This document shows, one piece after another, positions 31,171 to 43,310 of a stretch of DNA of 64,000 nt; positions within the stretch are counted from its first letter, which is position 1; the number at the start of each line of letters is the position of its first letter. The position numbers and the translations under genes are program-made. The notes below the pieces were generated by a model. It worked only from the letters and a program-made list of their open reading frames with translations. It searched no databases and was not told the origin of the DNA. Origin of the DNA: Lactarius indigo (lineage: Eukaryota; Basidiomycota; Agaricomycetes; Russulales; Russulaceae); contig JAFKAC010000105.1 of the NCBI GenBank assembly GCA_025766275.1, positions 62,001-126,000 on the forward strand, written 5' to 3'.

Positions 31171-33287
31171 CTATTCCTGGGACACAGGTGTGACGAACAA
31201 CGCTGCGGTATCATGGGCCGCCAAGACAATGTTAAAGCTAGTTGAAAAGATGCCCATGTTTGTAGACGTCCACATATCGTGAATGCCCGCGCTACTCGAG
31301 TTCAGCCCAGGTACATCCACAAAGTCGAGTTTGAACGTCGTAGGGTCATCGTTGGTGTTCACAATGAATACGTGTATACCTTTGGCCGACTTGCCGGAAT
31401 AGAACTGTGGTGGATCCGTGGAAATGGAATTAGGCGGTATAAACGGTAATGCGGGTTTGCCCTCGGTGGTGTCCTGAAGGAAGGCGATGAGCTCCGCGTT
31501 CGTGATGATCTCGACCTCCTCTGGGCTAAGCGTTGCGAGCTGCACGTGTTATGTTCAGCAACGTTTTTACTGTGCGGTTTACAAAGATCTACGCACATCG
31601 GTACCAAGCAAAATGGGACTTTTCATGAATGCCCACACCGCAAAGTGGGTGCGCTCCTCTTCGATGGTCAAGTTGCCGTTTCCAATTTCCATCATATCCA
31701 TATCATTGTGCGAGAAGAAATCGACCGAGGACAGGTGGGGGACGTTGATACTCATGATTGATTTAATGTACTCCCAAGTCGGGCTAGCATCGTTGAAGCG
31801 TCATCAATAGAAAGGTCAGAATCCGGAAATGGCGCAACGTACGTCGAATCTCCTGCCATGCGCCAGGAATGGCCCTTTGTTCTGTAGCTCAGCATGACGA
31901 AAAAAACAGCGTGTGGAACCAGTCACATACGACGCGAGCACCCCAAGTCCACACGTGCGCATCTCCCCAGATGCAAAGGTCATACTGCATCGGCGGGTCG
32001 TTGTCGGCAATGGCAGCACTGTCGATGGAACCCCATATTAGCTAAGCAAGGAGATGCGATGACGAAGTCAATGGCGCACCCCATTCTACGGAACCGGATG
32101 GCCGAATTCGAGTTGCTATGGATGTGTCTGAACGTGCGTTAGGGGCGCGTTATAAATCTAACTCACTACCAATCGCCATCTGGAGGTGCCTACAGTACAG
32201 CGCAAGCGTCAGCATTGGAACATTAAACGTGCCTGAGGAAAAAATCGGGACTCACGCAGTCATCATTCCAGTGCTCCGGAACGTTGCAGTTATCTACGAG
32301 AAAGACTGTTGTTTGTGGTTGTTCGATAATCAGTCAGATGAGTCATGTTACCATATTTCAGATCTGTTTAGGTGGGAATATAAACAGCGCATAGAGACGC
32401 CACGAACCAGAGAACTCACAATCGATATTCCAAGATGCCCAAGTAGCGGCGTCAATAGCTTCATAACCCAAGGAGCCAGGGTATCCGGCGCATGTTTCGG
32501 TGCCGGCATCACTATATCAACATTCAATGGCTGGAAAACCTCAATCGACGGCCACACTCGCCTGTAAATGCCGATTTTCAGACCCATCGAGTGTATTTCG
32601 TCCGCCAGCGTCTTGATCCCATTGGGAAATTTTAATGGGTCAGGGATTTGCTCTTTTGTATGGGGGTGGCGTTCCAACAGAGCCCAACAATCCTGTGGCC
32701 GCGTCATGTCAATATACCCTGGTCAAAAAAGGGCAAGAAAAGACGTGCGTCAATGTTGACGTATTCGTAGCCGGCTTCCCGCAGGCCCAAGCTGACAAAC
32801 GACCGAGCTGCCGCAAGTATCTTCTCCTCAGATATATCTGCGCGAGCGAATCAGATATAGGTGAGGGTAAAGATGATGACTTTGTCTACCACAACGGTAT
32901 GCGTTCCAGGTATTCCAACTGAGCAAACACGATCAACAGAGCGCAAGGTTATAAGCGAGATAATATACCCACCCCAGAGCAGGAAGTTTTCCGACAGCCT
33001 TTGATGGGGGAGTTGTGGGGGTTCCGACGGCCAGATGTATGGGGGATGAAGGCGATATAATAGTCTCCTGTAGGGACTGGGAATAGTGTATGTCGGAAGG
33101 GTTGCATACGGAGCTGTAGACACGGGAAGTTGGCATTCAGAATGCAAGAAAATAGGGACACCGACCCTTCAGCACAAATCGCCGGACCCGTCAAAGGAAG
33201 ACCTCCGCATTGCCCATAAGCTCCATTGGGGAACAGAGCTGGGAGCGCAAAAATCAACGTTGCAAGGTAACGCCGGGATTCCACCAT
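31171..33287 (-). CDS. Secreted alpha-galactosidase (GH27) with N-terminal CBM1
   Basis: About 14 exons. The ATG at 33287 (33311 is an alternative) starts a signal peptide ([21 protein letters not shown]), then a cellulose-binding CBM1 ([29 protein letters not shown]), a Pro/Thr linker, and the GH27 barrel: [50 protein letters not shown] with the nucleophile Asp, SWRMAGDS with the acid/base Asp, [15 protein letters not shown], and [12 protein letters not shown]. The enzyme should remove alpha-galactose from galactomannan or related side chains while bound to cellulose. Oddities: the last CBM1 Cys is Ser, two introns appear to be GC-AG, and one exon (32352-32363) is 12 nt. Both catalytic residues are present, so the enzyme should be active. 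Confidence 0.92.
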
Positions 33288-33311
33288 ATAGTTTCTGTGC
33301 TGCACTGACAC

Positions 33312-33644
33312 TGAAAGAGGGTGTTACAAGGTGCGCGAAGTGGCAACTTGAATTCGAATGAGACCTGACAGGCCTGACCCGTGCTAAGTTACCATCGTCC
33401 CTGCACGGTGTCATCAAGAAGCTAGGTCCGTGCTAGGTCCGATTTCGCACGGTTACTTCCCAATCGAGTTACGAGTCTAACTTGGACTTCACGGTCAAGT
33501 CATTCTATGCTTTTGGTGTTTGATATGGTTCGGTTCATATTCTCGATCACAATCTGGACGTACCCATTTTCCAGTCTTGACCCTCGGACGGACCTGAGAA
33601 TGGCGGCATACATCCAGACAGTGTAGCCTCAGTGCGTCTCCATC
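33312..33644. promoter_or_regulatory. Divergent promoter, about 330 bp
   Basis: The start codons of the GH27 gene (minus) and the PH-domain gene (plus) face away from each other across this stretch. No strong box is visible. Confidence 0.45.
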
Positions 33645-36600
33645 ATGGATAATGTCTCCGAGATTTCATTGTACTCCCACCCTACGTCCCGTGGGACTAC
33701 CCCCTCAGATGGACCAACGGCCCAGACAAATGCTAATCCTGCTTTCGTGGGACCGAGGACTATGCCTAACAACAAAGGTGGTGGGGGCTTAGTCCGGATG
33801 CGTTCTTCGTCGTCGCGTTCTATTGTGTCTCGGTACGAAGACGAGGTTCTTGAGTCCTTTCCAAACCCGCCAGAGTTCCGTTCACCACAGGATTGCGGTC
33901 CAGAACCTTACGAAGAATACTTTTCCATCCCGGTGTCAAAAGATCGTTCCGGTCTAGACGATGCACGCCGTCGCCGTTCTACTAAGGAGCTCATAAAGCG
34001 ATTTGAATCAATTAGCGCTGATAATTCCCCGGTTTCTCTTCCGGGGAACGGGACGCGGAGTACACCTGGACGTATCTACACGGGCAATCCTGGCTTGTTT
34101 ACACCCCCTGCTAAGGTCGAGAAGAAAACTTCCCCCTTGCGACAATCTTTCCGGAATCTTTTGTCCGTATTCAAGAAAGGAAAGCGATTGGGGAAGGAAA
34201 AGGTTTATGAAGCACCAAGCGAGCCAACACCACCCGTCGAACAAGTGTCGTCATCAGATCCTCTCAAACACGAGAATAAGCCAGATCCGTTCGCCGTCGA
34301 TGGCAGTGGTCCCTCGTCTAGGATCTGCGCTTCTCCAACGTATTCTCTCCACAGGGGCCCACTCCTCCATCTCAGCACCCCAGCCCCCGCGTCGTCGATT
34401 TTACCGGTGTGGGTCACATGCGACGCGGCACTCCACGGATCGCACATATTGCTGACATCAGCGACCACGCAAGGGATTCAAAGCACCATTGTTGTCTCGT
34501 TGCGCGCATGCACAGATATAAAGTCGCTGACCCCCGATGAGATTGTCGCGGAACATAGGGCACTTCTGCCCACCATGGAAGACTCTACGGATCCCAAGGT
34601 CTTCGAACTTTTTTTTGACGGAAAGGAAAGCCAACGCTTTGCCGCTCCGACTGTGAAGGACAGGGCAGCATGGGTCAGCGCCATCTGGTAAGATTCTCCG
34701 GGCATCCCTTACAATTATAATACGCTCATCTGCGGGTTTAAGGGATGCTGTCTTGCACAGACAAGAAAGGCGACTACAGGAGCGTACCAAAGCGGAAATC
34801 AAGAGGTCCCTTCGCATAGATGTTGAAGCTGTTCCTCTTCAACCAGCTCCTGTCACCTCCCCATTGCCTAGTCTCATTCGCGAGCAAGTCTTAACACCCC
34901 CGGATACTCCTTTCTCAGACCCTCGCAATTCCCGTGATCTTGAGCTTCCCCCCCTTCCAAAGGACAGCTCGTCCACGCACTCCGCATCCACGCACTCTGT
35001 CAGCTCAGCAGAACATTCATCACTCACGGGGAATCATTCACATTTGGGGCGGCGGAAAGTTCTTGCAGCCTCCGTGGTCTCAGTTGACCCAAGAAGTCAT
35101 TTTAACGCACGCAAAGGTTCGGAACTTGCATCTCCGATTAATGACTTGTCTCCATTAGACCCGCCCTCACGGTCCTTCGACGCCCGGTCAAATAGCCCAT
35201 CTCTCGTTAACCTTGGGCGTCGTTCTGTTGTGCGCAAGCGTCTCGTGGAAATGCAGAATGGCTCGATGTCGACTCGGAGCGGCTCCACATCACGTGACTC
35301 TCGTTTGTCTACGCTTCTGACACGCGGACGACCAGTCGGTATGTTTGAGGGATTTCTAGGACAGTCTGCTACGGATAGTCATACCGACGCTACGAAAATT
35401 TCCACAGAGAAACTGACGAGCCCCGCCTCGTCTCGAGCTCCTTCCAATCTGAATGTTCCCGACAGTCGCCTGACCTCGCCTGTGTCAGCAGTCTCCGATT
35501 CTTCGACGCTCTCGGTCTCGGTCAGGCCCAAGTCTGCATTCCGTCTGCGTGATGAGATGCGCGGTCGCGACCCAACAGTCGCACACACTCACGATGCATC
35601 CGAAGGGCCGCCCCCCGCTTCAGAAACAGCAACGATCCACCCACCGTCTGAATTGCCAACAACACCAGTTGGCTCCCCGTCTGAGGGGACTATCGACGCG
35701 CTCCTCGATATTATGGACGTACATGCGGAACGGCAGCTGATCAAAACGGGAGAAGTTGATTATAGGCTGCAAGACGTTCAGAACGGCGTGCGGGACGTCG
35801 CAGCTAACTTGCGCGTGGCCATTTCGGGGCGCGAAGAGGATTCTCGGAACATCACAGAATTGTGCTCCGTAATGGGCGACGTACGGAGCGCACTGGCGTC
35901 CCTGAGCACGAGGACCCCCGACGCAGACGTTTCAGAACAGGAAGAGATCCAGACGGTCGTGAAAAGCAGAGCACCGGGTGAGGTCGTCGATGGTGAGGCC
36001 AAGTCGGGCCTCATGGGTAGCGAAATGTCCGAATTTTTGCGAGCCAACCACGGAACTGGGACAGAACAAGCAGATATCTTAGACATTCAGAGGAAGCTCG
36101 ACGTGTTACTGGAATTATCTACTCTTCAGAAAAACGCTGCATCCTCGGCTACATCCAAGACTCCACGACTTGACACCGCACAGGTACGATCGATGTTCAG
36201 CTCCTTTTATCACCATATATCTATAAGCACGATGGATTCTCTACAGTGTTCCGAACCCGAGAGCCAGGTTGCCAACGGAGCATCTGATTTACCCAACGAG
36301 ATGACCATGCACAATGCCGGACCCGGGGAGTCGACTGACAATATCCAGAGGCAAAATATTTTGCACGACGATGGGAAGAGCACCCAGTTGATGGAGCAGC
36401 AAGCGGAAAGTGTGCGCTATCTAAACGAGCTCAATGCAGTGAGTAACGATTCTTCGATCGAGTTGCTAGACCCGCTCAGTCGATATATATATATAAAGTG
36501 GCTCGAAGCATTCGTCAATGGCAGCACAGCACAAATCGGAGGGATAGCGGAAGACGTACAGAAGCTATGCAAAGCCCTAGGCGGTGTCGACGAGCTTCAG

Positions 36601-37452
36601 GACGGCCCAGGGGATAAATCCGACCCGACAGCAGCGACAATGACGGTGCTACAAAGCGTGCAAAAGCTGCTTGTGGAGAACCAGCGACGAGATCGCGACT
36701 CGGCACACCTGCTCACCACGATGAATGGCTTAGCGGCAGCCCTCAACGAGGACATGCGGAAGAATGCAGAGATGCGAAATGCGTATAGTGCGTTTGATGC
36801 CATATATCTGTATTGCGGGTGCAAGTCTAATCGGGCATACCTTAGCCACGGAATCGGTGTTGGGAGTTATCGAACGTCAGCGACGAGATCAAGAAAGGAT
36901 GCTACGTGCTCTTGCGAATGGTGAGAGCCTTTCCTACCATGTCATAAGGAAGTGATGTGTTTATGCCGTATAGAGCTGTCAGATGATATCCGTGGCGAGC
37001 GGCTCAGATTCGTCGAGGCCATGAAAGAAGCTACTGCGATCAATGTGCAAAGTATGATTTCCGATTGTTCCCCGGTTGCAACCGTCGAACTTACGCTTAA
37101 AGTATAGTACACGTCGAAGAGTTCAAGAAAGAGCTGACGCGAGAAGTGCTGATTTCTACGCAAGAAGTTGGTCGTCTGCAACGGGAGCGACAGTTACTAG
37201 AACAACAAATCGCAGATCTGTTTGCATTTTATTCGAAACAGAAACAGACCGCGTTGGTGAGTGATCTTATGAATGAGTAGACGTGGTGGGCAGACGCAAA
37301 CTTCACATTATTTGAAGGGAGACGCCGTCCCGCAATCACAGCCAGCGCAACCAAAGTCGCAACCCCCTGATCCTGGACCGGAACAGAAGCGATCACCCTC
37401 GCGCGGTAGGGCATTACCGCTTCCACCTCCTGGTCAGAAACGAAGGCCATAA
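33645..37452 (+). CDS. PH-domain and coiled-coil protein, about 1100 residues
   Basis: Exons by eye: 33645-34687, 34743-36438, 36499-36782, 36846-36920, 36974-37051, 37108-37256 and 37294-37452. A disordered Ser-rich N-terminus (about 1-230) precedes a pleckstrin-homology-like region at about 250-355 (PVWVTCDAALHGSHILLTS ... FELFFDGKESQRFAAPT ... DRAAWVSAIWDAV). A second disordered, Ser/Pro-rich region follows, then long helical segments from about residue 690 to the end (LQSVQKLLVENQRRDRDS; ELTREVLISTQEVGRLQRER). This suggests membrane-phosphoinositide binding plus oligomerisation, as in cortical or polarity scaffolds. I cannot name it. The last intron would be only 37 bp, so that border is uncertain. 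The 3' end is 84 bp from the convergent dioxygenase gene. Confidence 0.82.
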
Positions 37453-37536
37453 CTGTCTCCTCGCAAGGATTTTCAATTTAATTATTATCTTGTGATACCA
37501 TAAGTGTTTTAAATAATAAACATGTCGTGGAAGCAT

Positions 37537-40500
37537 TTAGGAATGTCCATCATTTCTAAGTCCGTTGTAATTCTCCGGTGAGATGGAACGAGCCGTGGCA
37601 ACTATCCGGAAATTTTTGGGAACGACCGCGTGTCTATCAACCACAAATGTTTGAGGATGATCGAACAGAAGGGAGGACGGCTCACTCGTAATACTCCTGT
37701 ACGCCAGCTCCATCCATAACGAGAACGTCGCCCTGCAAAATCATGGTAAATCATGTGATTCGAAGTAATGACGGTACCACCAACGTGTCTCAGGATAAGA
37801 CTCATCGCGACCTTCCTATGACCGTCGGAAACGGTGTACTTTGAATGAAGTCGGAAGTGCATCTCGGCAACGCAACCTAGAGAAAGCGAGGCTACCACAG
37901 GCCCCAGGCCGCGTTCGCTGTCGCTGTGGAACTACAGCACCCATTAAGAACCCTACCAGAACATGTGGGAGCTACTCACGGCCATCCTCTGTTTCTCCAT
38001 GTAGGCAGCACTAAGGACTTCGTTGAAATCTTCGCGCATGCCCAAAGTCGTCTCGATGCGATGTTGAATCAAGCGCAACGCCCCAACCACGGCCTCTGCG
38101 CCATCTTTTAACGGCGTAGTACGTTCGGCACCTCCGATATACTGCTTAGAAGTCATATCGTGATTTACAAAAGATACCATCGACGACATACCTGATAGGG
38201 TGCGCCAGCTGTTGGGCATACCAAACTCAGAATTAGTGGTTCCTCGAAGTAGAGAAAAGTTGATGTCGTACTGTTCTGCGAAAAGTAGTTCGACAACAAC
38301 TGTCCTCTGCCTGATAAGGGGATCATTGAGACCAGAAAGTACACCAACTTATCGAACCCCTACATTTGTGCTTTCATATGAAGATATGAGCACGGGAAAA
38401 ATTACGGCGGCAAATGATTGAACTCACGCTTCGCAGTGGCCAACGGCGAAATTGAATTGTGCCCTCAGCGGCTTGGTCTTGATACTCACGGAATAACTCA
38501 TTGGCTCGTTTGTTGATACTGGGGTGGCCGGGAATGAGATGCACGCGTCCTCTAATAAACACTCAAAAGGTAAGGTATCTGCGACAAGGTTCTGGTGGTT
38601 ACTTACCTGTCATGAGGTAGGACAAACGTTTGAACATAGGGGAGTGCCGAGCCAAATTTTCTCGCTTGGAACTCCATCTCTCCGATCACAATTCCTATAA
38701 ACACTTCTTTAGCTCCTGTGCGAGTCTCAGTCGGAGATGCGTCTGACCAGAGTCCTCCGCAATACGGTGCTGGAAGAATTTCAAGGATTGCTCTTGAAGC
38801 CAGAAATCCTTGTGACTGAAGTGAAAGCGGGGGGCCTTGTAGATACGCTATATGCGGTATCGTAAGTCGCGTATTAGGGGTATTGACCAACCTACATGGC
38901 AGTTACTGCACTCGAAGTCCTCCCATTTGAACCTAGGGCCTGTTCGAGGAGTGAACAACGGGAGGCTTCAAGTGGCACATACCTCGTGGAAAGACGACCG
39001 CAATCCTGACAATGCAGCCCTTTGGCAAAGGGACGCGGCGTGGTGACAATCCTGCTGGGTAATGGGGGGAAGAAAGAGGCAGGTGAGACTGGTAGGTGAT
39101 TCGCGGGCCGGAGGCGTAGCAGTTCTGCGCTATATGACAGGCTAGATGGCGTTGAGTCGCCGGTTACAGCGGCGCTGGGATTGGGCACGGAGAATTGTGG
39201 GCAGCTCGGTTGGAGACACATGGATGTGTCCTGGTATACCAAAGGTGAGCTCATCCCACAACTCAGGCAATGGTGGGCGGTAATTTCGGGTTGAAGGCTA
39301 CGTTTGGATCAGAAAGGTCGGGACGATAATGGGGAATACACACGGTTGAGAATTGGCCTGGCCAACTTATACGAATCAAATTTTGCCTTAAAAATTATCA
39401 TAGGAGACTCTTACCATGCAATAGACCGTTTGGTTCGCCCTCGCGGACTAGATTTTGGCAGGTCTCTGCCTGTGCGTCGGCTGATACCTGTTCCGTATCT
39501 TGGGGCCACCACGGATCGCCTTGCCCTTCGCACCATTGAAACGCGAACTTGTATCGGACGACACGACGATCGCCGCTGACCTGTTGAAGTTCCGCTGAGA
39601 CGGCTAAGGAGCAGCCCTATCACACATACGATACGCGTGACTCACCCCAAGCATGTGTGATCCAATAGAGTCCAAGTACGACATACGTATACCCGTTGGC
39701 AGTAAGGTCGAAGGGGAATAACCTGTAATTATCATCGGCCAGAAGGACAAGTGGCCGTCCGCTTTTATAATTGTTGAGAAGAGCGCGGACGGATCGGTCG
39801 TCTTCTAACTGGTCACCTGCCCCCCGAACTTCTAGACAGCGATTCTTTGAATGTAGGGCTTCTGCTTTGCCGCCGCTAGAGACTTCCTGCCTCAATAAAC
39901 ATTAATGTCGGAACGTAGAAACCTTTACCCGTGCGAGATGATAAGCTTCCCGCCGTGGTAGAATAGATCACGGCTACCGATTCATCAGGTAAATCTGGCT
40001 GCGAGCCAACAGAGAACAGACCTGGAAGAGTGCCCGCCAAGAAGGTATCCTTTGACGATATCGTGTATATGATAAACACCGCCTTGAAAGCTCCTGAAGG
40101 AGTCAAGAGACTCGCACACTTCCTGTCGTGACTGGACACCGTGTTATCGACACGATCTGGGTAACCGTAACCTACCCGCCTTACCTGTGCCCAAATGGGA
40201 GGCTGAATAGGAAGTAGCTGCTTGGGGAAAACAGCGGCTTCCGGCTCCTCCGGTCCAACGTATACGTTGGAGGGATACTCGCTTGCTATTGTAGCATCGT
40301 ACGGATCGTCTTCGTCTTCGGGAATATTATCAGCGGCATTGTCAAATGAATAGACAAGCTTGAAGGGGCCGCCGACATGGCGCCCCTGCGCCATGACCCC
40401 AATGTGTGCCAGGCCTTGATCCAGGTCGGTGATGGGCCCAGAACTGGTCAAATCTGAAGAAGCACGCGTCTTGGCAGGTGAGGGTGCTTTGGGCCCATTG

Positions 40501-41801
40501 GGTGCGGAAGACCGCCGCGCGACTCTCGTCCTCTTCGACCCACGCCCATTATCCTCCATAGAACGGGTTCGGCGCCGGGCTGGTACAGGACTGGAGACCG
40601 GATACGATGGTAGCTCAGGAGCGGGAGCAGATGCGCTTCCTGAGTCTCGGTCCGAGACGGCAACAGAGAGTCGATCCTGGGTGACTGGAAGAGTAACCGT
40701 ACCACCACTTGTAACCTTCGGTGGTAGGGCACCAGATTTCAGTCTAGTTCGAGTGTTGTGCCCGGGAATCTGTGAAGGATGAGCTCCAGCGCCGCGTCTA
40801 TTTTCATTCGCAGTGAAGTCCCGATGACTCTTGACTCGCTGCAACCTGTCGAGCATTCGAGCGCTCTTCCTGGTTCCGGTCCTAGGGAACGAGGTAGCCC
40901 CAGGCTTACTACCCCGAACAATCTTCGGTCGGTCCGGGATGACACCCACCGGGCTGTCGACACCTGTATCGACATAAGAATAACGAACGAGTTACCTAGC
41001 TTCTCAAGCCGCTTCTACTAAAACACTCACCCTTGTCCGAGACAACCCTTAAACTCTTGTCTTTGTCGACCGCAAGAATCGATCCTCCGGCGGTCGATCT
41101 CGCCTTAAGAACTAACTTGCGCTTTTTCTTAAAGCTGGTCCGAGCGGCCCCTTGACGTTTAGTGATAACAGACGGCGTAAGCTTGGATACATTCTGCCTG
41201 CGTCTTAAAGCTGCAGGTAATTTGAACTTGGTTGTAGTATTGACACCGAATGTTTGAGTCGAAGTTGAGGCGGTCAATCCCTCAAAACCGGAAGTTTGGC
41301 CCCCTAGGGAGGGGGATCGATCGAGCACAGCTGGAGCCGAAAACGCGGGGTCGCCCCGGGGTCCCAGACGTTCTCCACGGGGGTGAACGTAGAGGCGCTG
41401 TGGCTCCATGCCCAAGCTCCGGCGCGCCTCGCGGAGTAGCTCGTTCGCTTTCGCAACATCCTTCACCTTCATGAGCCAGAAATACTGAACGAACAACTTG
41501 TACGTTTCATCGCTCAGTGGTGGGACGAAATTGCAAAAATCTCGCTTGTTTGACGAGAAGACATCCTTGAGCCACTCTTTAACCATGCTAGTCTTTCACA
41601 GATGGGTTGACGCGTCAATTAGAAAATCACTGATACCGGCGGACGTACAGCACGCTCGTCACGCTCGACGTCCTTAGCAATGCTTGAAAGCCAATCGCCT
41701 TCTTGCGTCTTGTTGAATCTGCGACACTGTAGCTCACGCGCGAGGAACGCGTCACGCAGGGGTTCGAGTTCCAGGGCCGAGAGGTCCACAGGTAAGGACA
41801 T
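37537..41801 (-). CDS. AlkB-like Fe(II)/2-oxoglutarate dioxygenase with Cys-rich N-terminal domain
   Basis: A multi-exon gene from the ATG at 41801 (MSLPVDLSALELEPLRDAF) to the stop at 37537. The N-terminal helical part (RDAFLARELQCRRFNKTQEGDWL; YKLFVQYFWLMKV) is followed by a long basic, disordered region (about 41.4-40.3 kb). A folded domain follows (KLIISHGGG, GRPLVLLADDNYRLFPFDL, YVVLGLYWI, FAFQWCEGQGDPWWPQD). Cys pairs (HCQDCG, FECSNCHVGW) then suggest a zinc site. The C-terminal dioxygenase core has FHSDSERGLGPVVASLSLG with HxD, LILRHGDVLVMDGAGVQEYYE with the distal region, and HAVVPKNFRIVATAR with the 2-oxoglutarate-binding Arg. AlkB-type enzymes demethylate nucleic acids or proteins; this branch's substrate is unknown. 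Some middle exon borders (38.4-39.3 kb) are unresolved. Confidence 0.85.
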
Positions 41802-42235
41802 TGGCTATGGTGAGGTGGGTGTGGAGTACAATAGACGCTGAAAGGTAAATGTAATGACCGAAGAGAGTGTACAATCGGTAGCAGTGATGATGTTTATAAT
41901 TTTCTCGCGTATCGCCTCTAAACTAGTGTTGGTGGATACTGCGGGGAACTAACGGCATAGCCTGGAGGCCTGGCGACGACGGCAGACAGTGTTTCTTCCG
42001 TTCCGTCATAGTTGACACGTTGATAACCCTATTGGAAGCGACAAGTTGTCGCGCGGTCATGATCTGGCTGACGCAAACATAACCGAATACACCATCCCCT
42101 CTTGAATTTCTAAGCTAGTGTCAGAGAAGCTGCTTTCTATTTTATCCGTTTTCTGTAAAACACTAGGGCTTCCAGAACGGTCACAGATGGTTCTCCTAAG
42201 GGCACCGAAGTGAACACAACTAGGCGTTCGTCTAA
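41802..42235. other. Intergenic, 434 bp
   Basis: This holds the promoter of the dioxygenase gene and the 3' flank of the ATP synthase gene. No repeat or RNA gene is recognised. Confidence 0.5.
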
Positions 42236-42907
42236 TTATTTTGTGCCCAACGCGTGTTGCAGAGACTCGTATACGTCTGCCTCGATGCGCGCCTCGGCCT
42301 TGTCCTCTTCGGGGCCGTTGCCACTAAGCACCTTCTGAGCCTCTTGAAGGTTCGCACGGACAGCCTGAAGGTGAAGGTGACTTGGTTTTGATTTATGCAG
42401 GGACGTGTAATGAGCGTACCTCGAGCGAAAAGTCCTCTAGTGGAGCCGCCTCAATGGCATTGATGGTGAGCTTGTTGTTGGGGTGAACGGTCGCAAAGCC
42501 TCCAGACACTAGGAAGTCGTATCCAACAACAATGAGGAGACAGTAATAAAAAGGAAGGAGGTGTCCATCTCACCGAACCACTTCTTCGATGAGCCAGCAC
42601 CCTCGATCACCTCCACAAGGCCTGGACGGAGAGGCTCGATGGATGGAACATGGTTTGCGAGAATACCCATATCACCAGTCGCCGCTGACAGGTTGACCTG
42701 CACGACATCTGTGGAAGTGAAGATTGCCTACAGTGCATCGGAGTTATGGACAGCTCAGCAAAGTAATGGGGTATGACCACGCACCTGGTGTGGGAGAACA
42801 AGGGAGAGTTTAATTTTGTCGGTTGCCTCAGCATATCCACGGCGGCCTAAGGCAAGAGAACGCGGGGAACGTCGAGCAGCGGAGGAGACGAGACGGAGTA
42901 CAGACAT
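42236..42907 (-). CDS. ATP16: Mitochondrial ATP synthase subunit delta (F1 central stalk)
   Basis: Four exons (42785-42907, 42574-42727, 42420-42508, 42236-42364) join to 164 residues. The N-terminus (MSVLRLVSSAARRSPRSLALGRR) is a typical mitochondrial targeting sequence. The body has KLSLVLPHQAIF, VNLSAATGDMGILANHVPSIEPLRPG and a C-terminal helical hairpin (NLQEAQKVLSGNG ... ARIEADVYESL). This is the eukaryotic homologue of bacterial epsilon and couples rotor and catalytic head in complex V. Length is normal for fungi (about 160-170). It is transcribed away from the OsmC/Ohr gene across about 400 bp. Confidence 0.95.
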
Positions 42908-43310
42908 GGTTGGCCGGTTCGTTGCGGGTCGAAAAGCGGAAAAGGTAAGAACGTGAGATTGACCCCGGGAACCATAGTTGACGGAGTGTATAGACCCCAG
43001 AAACTCCGGAGCGGGACTCAACATCCAGACTACGGTAACTTAACACTCATTCCCCAGAAATGCCTTTCAGCTCATGTATCGTATTTTTTGAATTACTGCT
43101 ATTCCCCTGAACCTCAGGTGGTCACCCACCTCGTTTCTTGCTACCCTTCGGCAATATACCAGTAATTATATACAAGATTTTATAGCAGTCGACGTGGCGT
43201 ATTTCGAGAGCTACCAGGCGGAGAACCAATGCTCTGATAGTGCGTTGTCGTCGCTGTACACGAGAAGCGGTTACCACACGAGATCTTTGCTCTGTACGAC
43301 ATCTCTCCTT
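42908..43310. promoter_or_regulatory. Bidirectional promoter between ATP synthase delta and OsmC/Ohr genes
   Basis: The two start codons (42907 minus, 43311 plus) diverge over 403 bp. Both products act in or near energy and peroxide metabolism, so co-regulation is possible but not shown by any motif I can point to. Confidence 0.45.

Noticed and set aside
36184..36228. Possible intron (GTACGA...AAG) in the PH-domain gene
   Set aside because: Its removal breaks the frame; reading through keeps it open.
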